Source of the DNA: Plectrocnemia conspersa
Lineage: Eukaryota > Arthropoda > Insecta > Trichoptera > Polycentropodidae
Reading direction: 5' to 3'
Assembly: GCA_009617715.1 (NCBI GenBank)
Contig: VTFK01000174.1
Location: 806,001 to 870,000 of the forward strand
Length of the DNA stretch: 64,000 nt
Part shown: piece after piece, positions 1-11,839 of the stretch
How the letters are laid out: the number at the start of each line of letters is the position of its first letter
Position numbering within the stretch: the first letter of the stretch is position 1
Translations under genes and position numbers: made by a program
The notes under the pieces: generated by a model
Seen by the model: only the letters and a program-made list of their open reading frames with translations
The model's database searches: none
What the model was told of the DNA's origin: nothing

Positions 1-3000
1 TTCAAATGTTTGTACGTCGTCATCGTAATGGCCGTTTATTGGGTTACGGAGGCTCTTCCGCTACCGGTCACCGCTATGCTACCTGTGGTCATGTTTCCGA
101 CCATGGGGATCTTAGATTCGGAGCCGACTTGTCAATCGTACATGAAAGGCACAAACATGATGTTCATCGGCGGATTGATGTTCGCTGCCGGTCTGCAACA
201 TTCTAAGATTCATAAGCGAGTTGCTTTGAAGAGCATTCAGATCGTCGGATGCTCGCACAGGAGGTTAAACTTTGGATTGACGTTCGTCACCATGTTCTTA
301 TCCATGTGGGTGTCGAACGCGGCCGCCGTCACCATGATGGTGCCCATCACTGAGGCGGTGTTGGAAGTTTTGGAGCAGCAAGGACTAGGAGACATGTATA
401 TTAGGAAGAAGAAGGATCCGGAAGACGCTTCAAACGGTATACAATCCAGCAAGGAAGAATCTGGCGAAAATGAAGAGTGAGTAAAATCGGCAATTATTTA
501 ATATCGTTAAATACTAATTTGATTGTAATTATAGACCACCAACGCCTAGTAAAGTGACAACGTGCTATTTCGTCAGCATTGCATATGCAGCTTCTTTAGG
601 CGGTACCGGTACTCTTATAGGAACGGCAACAAATATTACATTCAAAGGAACTTTTGAAAGGTATGATTTGATTTATTACTTTTGTATTCTTAAAAAAAAA
701 TATTTATTTTATATTTTGTGTTGCAGTTTATTCCCAAAAGCTCCTCAAGTAGATTTCTTATATTGGATGCTGTACAATGTACCACCGATGATCTTGATGC
801 AATTGAGCATTTGGCTCACGTTACAAATTTTGTTCATGGGAATGTTTAGGTAATTGAACATTTTATTTTATCTTATTATAAAACTGACTTATATCAACAC
901 AATATTACTTACCTGTGTTTGAATCCCATATGGACTATAGTGTCATTTAAATTTATATTGTATCTGATTATTATATGAATATAATTCCGATCGAACATCA
1001 CAGATTTTTTTAAATTCATAACATCTGTTGATTAAGCTGTAACTTGTAACTATTCAAAAATAAAAATAAAAAACGCAAAAGTGCGGGATTGGTCTTTCAC
1101 GTTCAAGATTAGTTTTAAATATTTTACATTTAAAATTATGAGCATGAGCAAACCTGTGAATTTTTATATGATTTTTTAAATCGCTAAAATTTTTTCAGAT
1201 ATTTTTTACAAATACACGAGTATAATTTTTATTATTTATTACAATAAACTGTGATGTGTAAGAGATTTTGCATTTAAAATTGATTTCAGGTATACATTAT
1301 GTATTTTTGAAGTAAAAAAAAGTGAAAGATTTAGTAATAAATAATTTAATAAGTAGTCGTAAAAATAATAAAAACTAATTATGGTAATATCATATCCGAA
1401 TCAAGGCTATAATAATAATTTATTCTTAAAATCGAGACATTTGCCAATCAACTATGCAAAAATTAAGATAAAAAACATTATGTATTTTTAAAGTAAAAAA
1501 AGTGAAATATTTAGTAATAAAGCCGTAACAATTATAAAAACGAACGTAACAAAAAATGAATTATGGTAATATTGTTTTAAAATCAAGGCTATAATAAAAA
1601 TTGAGACATTTTATAATTCGGTAGCAAAGGTAGTTCTTCTGGTTCCACTGTTTTTTTTTTAAAATCATATCTAAACGCCAGAAGATGCACAAAGATCTTA
1701 ACTATTATTTTTTTTATGGTAGACCTAACAGTCAAGATGCTAAGAACGTTAATTTGGGTGAAGCTGGAGCTCGAGTCGCTCGTAAAGTCGTGGACGATCA
1801 ATACAAGGCTCTAGGACCGATGACATGGCATGAACAGGTTTGTTTTTGATTAAAAAATCTCAAGTGATTTACAATTACATGGATGTATTTTAGTGTGCAG
1901 GTATATTATTCATCGTCGCCATTCTTCTGTATTTCCTGAGGAGTCCTGGTTTCATGCCGGGCTGGGCGGACGTCATGACTGACATGTAATTCGTTAATTG
2001 CTTATTTATGATAAAGAACGGATAAATAAACGTCGCTATTGCAGGAAAGTGAAGGACGCGGCTACGGCGATGTTCATAGTGATCATGATGTTCGTGCTGC
2101 CTTCGTCGCTCGACTTTTTGAAGTTCTTCCGGCCGGCGACAGGTAATGTAGAGAAAACCCAAGAGCCATGCACGATTCTTAATCATTTTCACCGTATTTT
2201 CTTTTGCGATAACGCTTAATATGAATGATGCCCCCTCACTATTTAATATTTAACATCGTTCATGAAACTAATTTGGGTTGAATGCGTACGATATTCAACG
2301 CCCAAAGTTTTGCTATCGAGTGTGGCCGTTTATAGTGTCCCAGGAGGTGCAGCGTAAAAGTAATTCGAGGATCACGGCCGCTGAAAAGACAGACAACGGC
2401 GAAAAGGGATCGCACGAAATGCATTCGCTTATGGAGAAACCGATAGCGATGACAGGTACGAACGCTTCGGTCAAAGGCTTCATTGTGTGAATATTGTCGC
2501 TTAACCGCCTGCAGTAATATAATTTGCCTTGCTGGTCGAAGGAGTCTTGATTGTTTGTATTTCATTGGAGATTGGAGAGTAGCGTGTTGCTTGCTAATCA
2601 TCATCGATCATCATAATCGCGTTACGAAGATAAACGATTAACGAATAACTCATTATCTTCTATTACATCGTCATTAATAATTAACATTGTAAAAAATCTT
2701 GTGAATCCGTCATAATACCTCTCGCCCGTAACATTTCATAAATTGAAACACATTTAATATTCGATAAATCAAGTTAAGGCTTCATTTAAGAACATGACAT
2801 TTTTTTCAATATATGCTTTTCATTATAGACAGGATGAATAAATTTTAAAAGTTAAAAATAAAAAATATATTTATCCATAGCATATAAAGGATTAAGAAGC
2901 ACTAGATTCGTTTTCAACATTAAATTCATATAACAATTTTTAAATAGATAACTTTTTAAGTGAGAGACTTTTCTCGTTGATTTAAGCATGAAACACTCAA

Positions 3001-5571
3001 ACGGACTTTGATCTGCTATAATTTACATACGTTTAGGACTAGACGAATAGACGTACTATTTTATGATTAAAATTGTAATTTTTATAGATTTATGCATGGT
3101 TTGAGTAGAATATGCAGTTAAAAAAAAACACTTTGCATGTACACATTGTTTTACAGCACATTATTTAGGTAGAGTTTTTCACCGATCGAAGATTACAATT
3201 CCAGAGTTTACCGGATATTTGTATACAAATTTATCTTCTGCAAAACGTGTGATTATTTTTTTACTCACTAGATGCAGGTATTGATTTTATATTGCTTTTT
3301 TTTACGACAGATTATTATGCTTTCAGTGTTTTATATTGTGACATTAACGCAACGAGCAATCCCTTTAATTTGTGTTATAAAAATCCTAATAAACCACTGC
3401 AATGTTAACCTTTCGTTAAGAGTATAAGTAGTATATAGATAAAATAACATTTAATATTAACAGTAAATAAAATCTGTAAGGTTAACGTTGTAACAGTCCG
3501 ACGAGGGTCTTTGAACTATCAAAATTTATAAATTAAAAACTTGAACCTTCCTACTACATTTATAACTAAAAAAATATATTTGTTTTTATTTGATATTTTA
3601 CAAAATTTATGTATTGAATTTAATAGAATATGTTTGGAATGGTTTTTGGTGTTCTCGATTTCGGTTTTGGTTCAATGTCCCGACTTTTATTATCGACGAA
3701 AATTACACAAAACCTTTTAGAGCAGCGTGTATTAATTTAATATTCAATTTTCAGCTCACGATCTTCCGACTAAACCAGGTCAGGGTATTGTAACGTGGCA
3801 GGTACTGAAAGATAAAATTCCATGGGGTCTTCTCTTCTTGCTCGGTGAGTATTACTATTTAATAAAAATTTTGCCCTTTTTTATAAAATAAAATAACTCG
3901 ATATAATTTTAAATTAAACACTGATTTTGAATTGTATCTGTAAAAAAATAAGCATTGTTTGATACGAATGCATTATAATCACCGGATGCGGAGCTAAACA
4001 ATGACGTGATTGGTTCTAAATTGTTCTTCTCTCCAATTTGTTAAAATTTCATCGAATCCTATTGCGTTTATTATACATATATGGCATAAATTGTATATTT
4101 GTAATAAACTATATAAAACAAATCTTCCCAATCTAAACCGAATTTTGACCAATAGGAGAGCACAAAAAATAATTATCACTTCTCAGAAGTCAAAAATCCA
4201 AGTCAAAAGCGATAAAATCGTGCCATCGCAGTGGAAACACTCGGTTAAGTAGCTTTCATAATAATATTACGACTTACAATAAAACATATAAACCGAATTT
4301 TGACCAATAGGAGAGCGCAAAAAACAATTATCACTTCTCAGAAGTCAAAAATCCACGTCAAAAGCAATAAAATCGTGCCGGCGCAGTCGCAGTGGAAACG
4401 CTCGTTACCGAGCGTTCCCACTGCAACGGCGCCGACACGATTTTATTGCTTTTGACGTGAATTTTTGACTTCTGAGAAGTGATAATTGTTTTTACGCCCT
4501 CCTATTGACCAAAATTCGGTTTGAATATATTTTGATCAGAACTCATATCAAAAATCCATAGTAATATCGGTAAGGATAGGTATCATATTTTTAAAACATA
4601 ATGTAATATCAAACTGCAGACTAACTATAGAGCGATATGCGAGATGCGACGTCTGTAATTTTTCCGCTTATTTTCCGCTTAGAGATGAGTTGGCTTAGTT
4701 TATATTTTGGACTTGATCTAAAATGAGAACTATAATAGTTTTAGATCTTTCATTAGGTTAGGTTTTGGTTAGACAACAAATACAGAACCCACCGTTTAAT
4801 ATCGTTGATCAAAAAAAAAAAATAGATTCTACCATCAGCGAACATGACGTGTAGGTACTACATGACCTGTCGGATAACTGGTGATAAAAATCATGGTACA
4901 TATCGAGTTATTTTATTTGTGTAGCAAAAATATTTATTGTTATCAATTTATTTTCAATACAGGTGGTGGTTTCGCTCTGGCCGAAGGCATCAAAAAATCA
5001 GGCATGTCAAAATTGATCAGTGAACCCTTGACCGGTCTTCAAGTACTACCTCCAGCCATCATCCTCTTGATTGTGGTCATCTTGTGTGAAATTCTCACAG
5101 AATTCACATCGAACGTTGCCATTGCGAATATAATTTTGCCAGTTTTAGCCGAATTAGTACGTCTTTTTTTTATTATTTTATTCATCTGAAAAGAAAGAGC
5201 ATTTTTAATATGTTATTTTTTTACAGTCCGTCGCTATCAGAATTCATCCAATGTACTTGATGATTCGCCGCGATCGCGTGTTCTATGGCGTTCCATATGC
5301 CGGTCGGTACGCCGCCTAACGCTATCGTCGCAGGCGTTGCAAACATCAGCACCGGCTCTATGGTGAGATATTATAATGTTCTATTATCTATATACAGTAT
5401 ATAATTCAATTTTTTAATTTAATTTTTAAGGCTATCGCCGGAATCGGTCCAAAATTGATAACCACCCTGTTGACGTGGGCTTTCTTCCCCACCTGGGGAA
5501 TGGTCATCTATCCAGAGGTGCAGACGTTCCCCGACTGGGCCGACTCGTCCAAAGTCTTACCCAAGACTTAA
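1..5571 (+). CDS. SLC13 transporter, Indy-like, copy A (5' partial, frameshifted)
   Basis: Membrane Na+-coupled (or Indy-type) dicarboxylate/citrate transporter of the SLC13 family. Exons that I can place by GT-AG borders and by comparison with copy B are 1-476, 535-660, 727-849, 1723-1837, 1894-1985, 2045-2142, 2336-2455 (extra), 3755-3844, 4963-5156, 5227-5362 and 5431-5571. The frame is open from base 1 (FKCLYVV...), so the exon with the start codon lies left of the window. Family motifs seen are WVTEALPLP, WVSNAAAVTMMVPITE, LGGGFALAEG, EFTSNVAIANIILP and, in another frame, TPPNAIV. Exon 5227-5362 is 136 nt against 138 nt in copy B: two bases are missing near 5266-5275, which shifts the frame to a stop just at the conserved TPPNA motif. 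The last exon is otherwise intact. It is therefore a recent pseudogene or carries a sequence error. Identification is sure; functionality is not. Confidence 0.88.
1080..1200 (-). pseudogene. C2H2 zinc-finger gene relic in SLC13-A intron 3
   Basis: The reverse strand reads NHIKIHRFAHAHNFKCKIFK, which matches the HMxxHxxAxNFKC rhythm of the zinc-finger array at 32-33.5 kb. The block at 1067-1110 is also shared with 18573-18620, next to the older zinc-finger copy. It has stops and lacks paired cysteines. It is an old fragment of the same family. Confidence 0.45.
2336..2455 (+). other. Extra in-frame 40-codon exon of SLC13 copy A
   Basis: A 120-nt open segment is bounded by ttatag before it and gtacga after it. 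Both borders are phase 1, so it can be included or skipped without changing the frame. It encodes a hydrophilic loop beginning VSQEVQRKSNSR and ending with MEKPIAMT, between the PSSLDFLKFFRPAT segment and DLPTKPGQG. Its base composition is clearly less AT-rich than the flanking intron. Copy B has nothing similar between 38172 and 38484. Splicing is inferred. Confidence 0.55.
4134..4253. repeat. Fold-back MITE, left arm only (copy 1)
   Basis: This matches the left arm of the hairpin at 4291-4522, from AAACCGAATTTTGACC through the CTTCTCAGAAGTC palindrome and the CAAAAGC-ATAAAATCGTG segment. It stops where the second arm should begin. It lies 40 bp from the complete copy, in the same SLC13-A intron. 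Confidence 0.75.
4291..4522. mobile_element. Fold-back MITE with near-complete inverted arms (copy 2)
   Basis: The first half (AACCGAATTTTGACCAATAG onward) is repeated in inverse order in the second half, ending CTATTGACCAAAATTCGGTT. The arms are about 115 bp each with almost no loop, so an intron transcript would fold into one long hairpin. No coding capacity is present. Related pieces are at 4134-4253, 6655-6752, 48090-48292 and 59698-59822. Confidence 0.85.
4523..4715. repeat. Unit following the fold-back MITE (shared with 6753-7160)
   Basis: The sequence from AATATATTTTGATCAGA through the GACGTCTGTAATT and GAGATGAGTTG blocks recurs in the same order after the MITE fragment at 6655-6752. 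The hairpin therefore seems to be one end of a longer repeated unit of about 430 bp. Confidence 0.55.
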
Positions 5572-6654
5572 AGAACAACTCTGTTATGGGATATCCTCGA
5601 AGAACGTTAAATTAGTATTTTAAAAATTGTTATTTTCCACAAATTATTATTTTGAAACGACGTATACGCTGATCTCTCAAAATGTAAGCTGTGAAGAATA
5701 GACAATCTGTGTTGGACTGTGCGTACGTCTCGACGAAAGTTGATACAATCTTTGAGACTGCAACAGACTATGTAAACGCAACGTTTACGCTTTGTTTAGA
5801 GGAATTTAGTTTGATTTTTAAAACATACATATATATATGCATTTAGTGAATTTTCATGCACAATTTTATTTGTTCTGTTGCTTGTAGCGTTTCATATATA
5901 GTGTAGGAAATACTGCACTACATACCGAGCGGTTTGACTCATTAGCGTAACTGTTGGATGGTTTATATCCGAAGAGGCATTTTTCAAATTTGTTTTTAAC
6001 AATTCTCAAAACGATAACAATGACAATAACTCGATTGTGAACTGTGTAATACAAAACGACCATATCACCTATATTATAAGGACAATTAATTGTTGCATTT
6101 AATAGCACCGAATATTGCAATATTTATTTTTATATACAATATTTAGATTACCAGGTTTCAACGTGATATTTCTTATCTTTCTTCCGTTAAGTATTATACT
6201 TCAGTTTTGTTTAGTTATATTTAACAATAATTGTGTAAGGTTGCTGTTTTTAATTTATTTTTATTAATAAATTCAATGTATATTTGACTTCAATTATTAT
6301 AAACGACTTACTATGTAAATTAAAAGGGCGGCTATACCGAATTTATATTTAAATAAATACATATATATATTTTAATGCATAACATGTATATTATATGACT
6401 AGAAAAATTGTACATATATTTTATAGAATATAATTTTAAATATATCACTGTGTTTCATCATTATTATATTATTCTAAATATTCTGTTTCAACATGACTGA
6501 CAAGCTTTAGCACAATGTAGTGAGACACCAGACCGAAATCAAAGTCTGCAAATTGGTGACATTTATTATATTGTAAAACCAAAATTCTCTAGCTATTCTT
6601 CTATTTCGCAAACCCATTTAAAGATTAAGTGATTGTGAGAGCGGTGTCTATTTC
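5572..6654. other. 3' flank of SLC13-A, no gene seen
   Basis: AT-rich sequence after the stop codon, with several AATAAA-like polyadenylation hexamers (one near 6264). No open frame here resembles a protein family. The small reverse frame at 5866-6120 looks accidental. Confidence 0.5.
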
Positions 6655-7160
6655 AATTTGCAATGGCGCCAACATGATTTTATTGCTTTTGAGGTAAATT
6701 TTTGACTTCTGAGAAGCTTTTGCGCCCTCCTATTGACCAAATTTCGGTTTGAATATATTTTGATCAGACCTCTTATATCAGAAGCATGTAGTAATATCAG
6801 TAAGGATAGCTATAATATTTTTAAAACATAGTGTAATATCCAAGTGCAGACAAGCCAACCTTTTTTGGCTGTGGGCCAAAATAATAAAAATGTGCCTATT
6901 AAAAAGACTATTCAGGTTAGTGAATATTTTTGGTCCTAACAACCATATATGTGGTCTAGTCGTAACTCGTCAAAAAAAATTATATTTGCAGAACTGAAAT
7001 GGGTCACTTCAAGTCATCAAACGGGTCACTTGGTGACCTGCGGGTCATAGGTTGCCGAGCCCTGAACTATGGAGCAATATACAAGATACGACGTCTGTCT
7101 GTAATTCTTCCTCTGCTTATTTTACCCTGAGAAATGAGTTGACTTAGTTTGTATTTTAAT
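6655..7160. repeat. Fold-back MITE fragment plus flanking unit, split by a hAT-like insertion
   Basis: 6655-6752 is the right arm of the fold-back MITE. The downstream unit shared with 4523-4715 is interrupted at about 6855-7070 by a segment whose ends read CAAGCCAACC...GGCTGTGGGCC on the left and GACCTGCGGGTCATAGG...GCCGAGCCCTG on the right. These are roughly inverted and resemble hAT-type non-autonomous ends. I could not define its target duplication. Confidence 0.5.
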
Positions 7161-7204
7161 TACGAGCATCCCTATGAAGTTGCATATGCCGTGAAAGATA
7201 ACTA

Positions 7205-8260
7205 CAGGCGTCCCTCGACTTTCGCACATAATTGGTTCCTAAAAATGTGTGCGACTGTTGAATGTTCGAAAGTAGAGGGAAGTAAAAAAAATTTGAAATT
7301 GTGTGTATTTTAAAATATTTATTTATCAAGTAAATATAAGATGATTAAGAGACATGTTTAAATGGAGTTTGCGGGTGTTTCCTTTGAAAAGTAATCAAGA
7401 GTTAACTGTTTTCCACTATTCTTTTTCTTTTCTTCATATATTATTTTATAACATGCTATGTTAATATTGATCGCCCTACGCACTTTAAATATGCGTTCTC
7501 CATTGGGATCACTATCTTCCATAATATTTAAAAATTTGTCAAGGTGCGTGAAGGCTTCATTCATATTTTTCATTGTTAAAGAGTTTTCCAAAATAAACCT
7601 GTCTCATCTACATTAAATATTTGGCTAAAGGAATATTCTCCATCTTCAATAATTTTGGATAATTAGGAAATAAATTCTTTTGCAGCATCTTTATCCGCAT
7701 CAGCCGATTCTCCAGTAAATTTAATATTATAAAAAGAATACCTCATTTTAAAATTGTAAAACCAACCGTTACTTGCTTGAAAAACTTTGTTGAAATCTTT
7801 TTTTAATCTATCCTTCCAATCTTTGTGCAAACTAAGAGCTTTTGCTTGAATAATTGAAATACTCAGAGCTGGTCATCGATCCATGATGACAAAGATTTTT
7901 CCATTTCATCCATGTTTTTTTGGAAACATATCTTTAAAGATTGTGAAAATATATCTTTTATTTCCACAATTTTGTTCGTATTCCTTAATTATATTTTTAT
8001 TTTGCAAAATGGAACATATCGTAAATCCGTTTGTATCATACGATCGTCCGATTGAAGCAAAAGATTCACTGCTATCAGAACATCTAATAATTTTCATCTT
8101 AGTCTCGAATCGTGTGAAGTTTATGAGTCGTTGATTTCTTTTTGTTTGTATTAACACAAGTTTTTCCGTTTCGCACTCAGGCTTATAATTTTTTTTTTAA
8201 AAAAAAATTAAATTTGAAAAAAGTTTTTTTTTTAAATGTGCGAAAGTCAAGGGCCGCCTG
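7205..8260 (-). mobile_element. Internally deleted Tigger-like element
   Basis: The left end CAGGCGTCCCTCGACTTTCG and the right end (reverse complement CAGGCGGCCCTTGACTTTCG) form terminal inverted repeats of about 24 bp, with TA on the left flank. The reverse strand between them holds pieces of a Tigger/CENP-B-type transposase in the right order: a helix-turn-helix region (8157-7906, INFTRFETKMKIIRCSDSSE), a CENP-B-like second DNA-binding region and a FNVDETGLFW first catalytic motif (about 7870-7590), then the C-terminal tail ending QLTLDYFSK (7591-7358). The middle of the DDE domain is deleted and there is at least one stop. Dead element. Confidence 0.75.
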
Positions 8261-8569
8261 TGTTAATTTTAAAAGATTTACCACATTTTATACTTTCAAA
8301 GTTAAACGTGTCTATACGAATAACGGTCAAGAGGCCAAAATTTTTAAATTGAGCGTAAAATGAGACCATGCTATGCCTTTTTGTCATTGTTTATGCACAC
8401 ACACAAATGCATTTCCTACTCGGACCCAATGACGTCAAGCAAGCGCGGCTTTTCAAACATTCGCAATAAAACACAATATATTATTTTACATTTTTCTTTA
8501 TGAATAATAACATTAAAAATAAATAATAAAATACATATAAAAATAATAAATTAAAAAAATTCTAAACAC

Positions 8570-10156
8570 CTAGCAGTTTGGGCATTTTATTACTTTATGC
8601 ATTTGACATACAGCTCTGTGACAAACAAAACATGATACACGCGTAATTCTATTACCAGAACAAAAGTTACACGTACGTCTTCGTCCAATATTACAAGTAC
8701 TACTGGGTGAAGACGACGTAGGAAGATTTTCGGGGGCAAAAGTCTTCACGAATAACTCTATCGCTGACTTTTGCGGTTTGTGCAATAAAACGTTATCCTG
8801 TCGTTCAATTACAGTTTTTTTTACTAAATCTACCGATAAGAGGCGTATGAAATATTTTCGACGGCATCGATCATTGATTCGCCACTCAGAATATTTATGA
8901 ATCCATATCTTATAGGCATTGAAAGCCATAATATCAATGAGCTCCATAAATATTCTGAATGGCCACCGCTTTGTCGCCCGTACGCAAGAATATTCACGAG
9001 TCATTTTGTCTCCTAGATCAACTCCGCCTTTTGTTCTGTTATAAAAATTAATCACTGGTGGTCGTTTGTCTGTGATAATATTTCTCTTGGTACCGTTATA
9101 TTTTGCTGTCATGTCCTTGACAACTCTCATACCTTGATTGACTTCTCTTTTATTATTAATCATGCCCATATATACTTCGCAATTTAGAATGTAAGATGTT
9201 CTAGCATCGGCGGCTTCCCAAATTTTTATTCCATATTTTCCCGGTTTCGATTTCATAAGCACTCTAAACGGACAATTACCGTTATATGTTACCAGCCTTT
9301 TGTCAACTGTGATATCTTTCCCGGGGCAGAAATACTTGGAAAAATTATTGACAATTTTATCAAACACTGATCTTATGGGTTCTAATTTGTCATTGGACAA
9401 ACGAATTCGCTCTTCCCTAGTTTCTCGTCTATCGAATCGTATAGAACGATAAATTGCTTGAAATTTATTCCTTGACATCGTAACTGAGAAAAATGGTTGG
9501 ATAAAAAGGGATTCCTTCGACCAAATCTCGTTAAAATCAAGTTTTCTGCACCGGTTCCTACCAGCCATCAAAAGAATGCCAATAAATGCGTATAATTCGT
9601 CCATTGTAAGAGAGTATGAAACCTTATTATGTATGTATTTAGTGTGGGAGCAAATCTCTTCAGCAATTTCATTTGTTAGGAAAAGGCGGAAGGTATCTCC
9701 GATTGTAGAGACATTCTCACTCCCATTTAATAAAAAAGGTTCATGCACGTAGCCAGAATCATCTGAAGGCGAAGATAAAGGACGTGACCTCCAATGCCCC
9801 GACTTTGATTTATAAAATGTTTCCTGAAAAATAATACATGTATATTTGTCATATTTTTTTATCATAACAAAATGTTTATATCATACTTACATTATATGGA
9901 TGTTCCGCGTTTTCATTACACTCTGATGAATCTGACATATTTGATACGAACTATGAATAATAAAAAGTTGTTATTACTGCTTTTATCATAAATAACAATT
10001 TCAAATGTAAATGTGTAAAGAACTTACTTCATAATTGCAATTATTTTCATCTGGTTCCGATTCGAACATTTCAATCACGTCTTCGTTATCCGAAAGAAAT
10101 TCTACACCTTCAAATTCGAGATCCGATTCATCGGAATCATTATATCTTTCGGCCAT
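8570..10156 (-). CDS. piggyBac-type transposase gene, three exons, DDE core deleted
   Basis: Reverse-strand exons are 10156-10028 (acidic start MAERYNDSDESDLEFEG), 9950-9891 and 9823-8570. All introns are GT-AG and phase 0, giving 480 aa against roughly 580-600 for the family. piggyBac features seen are SLTMDELYAFIGILLMAG, FSVTMSRNKFQAI, an altered first catalytic region (DITVDKRLV), the late KGGVDLGDKMTREYSC motif, and a C-terminal cysteine-rich zinc finger (CNFCSGN...CFVCHRAVC...CPNC). The stretch from IITD, where the DNFFTS motif should follow, jumps directly to KRPPVINFYN. About 100 residues including most of the second catalytic motif are therefore gone, without breaking the frame. It cannot be an active transposase. 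It is either a decayed copy or a retained DNA-binding derivative. Confidence 0.8.
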
Positions 10157-10232
10157 TGCTATAAATATTATTTAAACTAAAGTTAGTTTATCTTAAAATT
10201 ATTTAACAAAGTAAAAATATAAAATATTCTTG

Positions 10233-10966
10233 TTAAGTCGAAAAATTATTGAGAAGTGCAGAAATATTCTGCGCTTCGACGTAACTCTCCCGACGACAGG
10301 CAAACAAATATTGATGCACGATTGAAACGCCATCTGAGCTATGAGCGTTCATATGAATTGAAAGATGACCATTACCTATATTTTTTTTATCGTTTGTTTC
10401 ACAAGTGTCGGAATGCGTTTCAATGTGTTGTGAAAGTTGTCTTTTAGTTTCAATATTATAATAATCATCGTGCATATGAACGGCATCGTGTTGAACGCTG
10501 ATACATTTTTGATTTTCCAGTATCTAAAATTGAAATTATAATTCTTATATAAGTTGTAAACATTCAAATACATAGATCAAAATGAATTTGGCTTTACTTG
10601 CGTTTCCGCTTGCACATTATCAATTTTATTATATATTTCTACACCAATTGGATCTATTTTAAGTATATTTTCTTTAACATCGTGCATTTCTGAAATCATA
10701 AAATAATCAATAATTGAAATGTAATCGTATATTGTATATGAATATATCTAACCTATTTCGAACAAGTCGTCTACATTGTCTGTATGCGTATATTCACTGC
10801 TGTCACCATATTCGCGCTTTACAAGTGACTAGAACGAGAAAAAACAGCACTTAAGATTGTAGTGTTACATACTATGTGCTTACTTATTACATTTCATTTA
10901 CCTCAACTTTATTTTCAATTGTATCGGCAGAATCAAAAGTTTCCGTGTCATTTTCAATATCATGTT
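10233..10966 (-). CDS. Zinc-finger gene copy 1, fingers lost (duplicate of the 32-34 kb gene)
   Basis: Exons by comparison with the 31991-33984 gene are 10966-10902, 10828-10753, 10689-10598 and 10523-10233, with the same phases. The N-terminal acidic exons are almost identical to that gene. The last exon starts in the same way (MHDDYYNIETKR...) but leaves the homology at about 10350, before the first complete finger, and ends after an unrelated tail. No usable C2H2 finger remains. The shared block runs from about 10350 to 11390. I did not find the first coding exon. Probably a recent segmental duplicate without DNA-binding function. Confidence 0.65.
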
Positions 10967-11424
10967 CTGAAAAAATGAAGTTTAATGTGTAAAATAAAAA
11001 TCTAACAACTAAAGATTTAAAACACGAAAAATGAACAAGTATTCATATAACATTTTTAAAAAGGAGTGCTACATATAAATTCTATTATGTTTTTAAATAA
11101 TATTTAATTTAATTGCTTCAATGATTTTTTATGTGACCGAGGAGTGATATTAACTCATCCAACTGTCATCCTTCGTACACTCAGGCACATGAAATTTTCG
11201 ATACACATATGTTCATATACAAAGCACGATTGTGATATATATATAGAGCAAGAAAATTAATTATTATAATACCGGTTTTATAAAATACGGTAATGCCATT
11301 TTGAAAACTCATAGACGTCAAACAAGAGACGTCAAAAACAATGAGCGGATTTGCTTTTTGGTCCAAATATAAAATAATATTGAGCATATTATTTCTTGAA
11401 AAAAAAATTTATTTTATTTTAACA

Positions 11425-11835
11425 GCATGTAATGTTGGAGCCGTACCTCTGGGCGCTATAATAACAAAGGGGCAAGCACAATGTGAATTCCAGCTAGGTT
11501 TCAATTATTAAATTATGTTGCAGATATCGCACCAACGGTTTTAATGACTGACGATAGCAAAACCCATGTTATGTTCCAGCTTATTTTAATAGCTCTTACA
11601 GGCAAATATAGGCAGCAAAAGTATATGAACATGTATCCGGGTGTGAACTGTCAAATATATATATGATAAATGGATACAATATATTGCAGGTAATCAGTAT
11701 GTCTTGTTATATTATATGCTTTTTAAAATCATGTTAATATTGTTAGTAGAAATACTATGTTCATATTTCTAGGCTATTGGGATCGTCAAGAATACTGGGC
11801 GTTAAACTGGCGGAATGAAAAGACGCTCTGCTAAA
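11425..11835 (+). pseudogene. MULE-type transposase relic
   Basis: Short + strand fragments in order read CNVGAVPLGAIITKGQAQ (11429), IAPTVLMTDDSKTH (about 11525) and YWDRQEYWALNWRNEK (about 11775). These resemble the catalytic-core order of Mutator-like transposases common in insects: (G)AVPLG, TDD, then W-D-R-x3-WA-x2-(F/Y)R. Stops and frame changes separate the pieces. Assignment from memory of the family; moderate confidence. Confidence 0.5.
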
Positions 11836-11839
11836 AACG

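Noticed and set aside
11181..11387. 68-codon reverse frame as first exon of zinc-finger copy 1
   Set aside because: The frame is not preserved in the other two copies, although the DNA is conserved; more likely regulatory or untranslated sequence.
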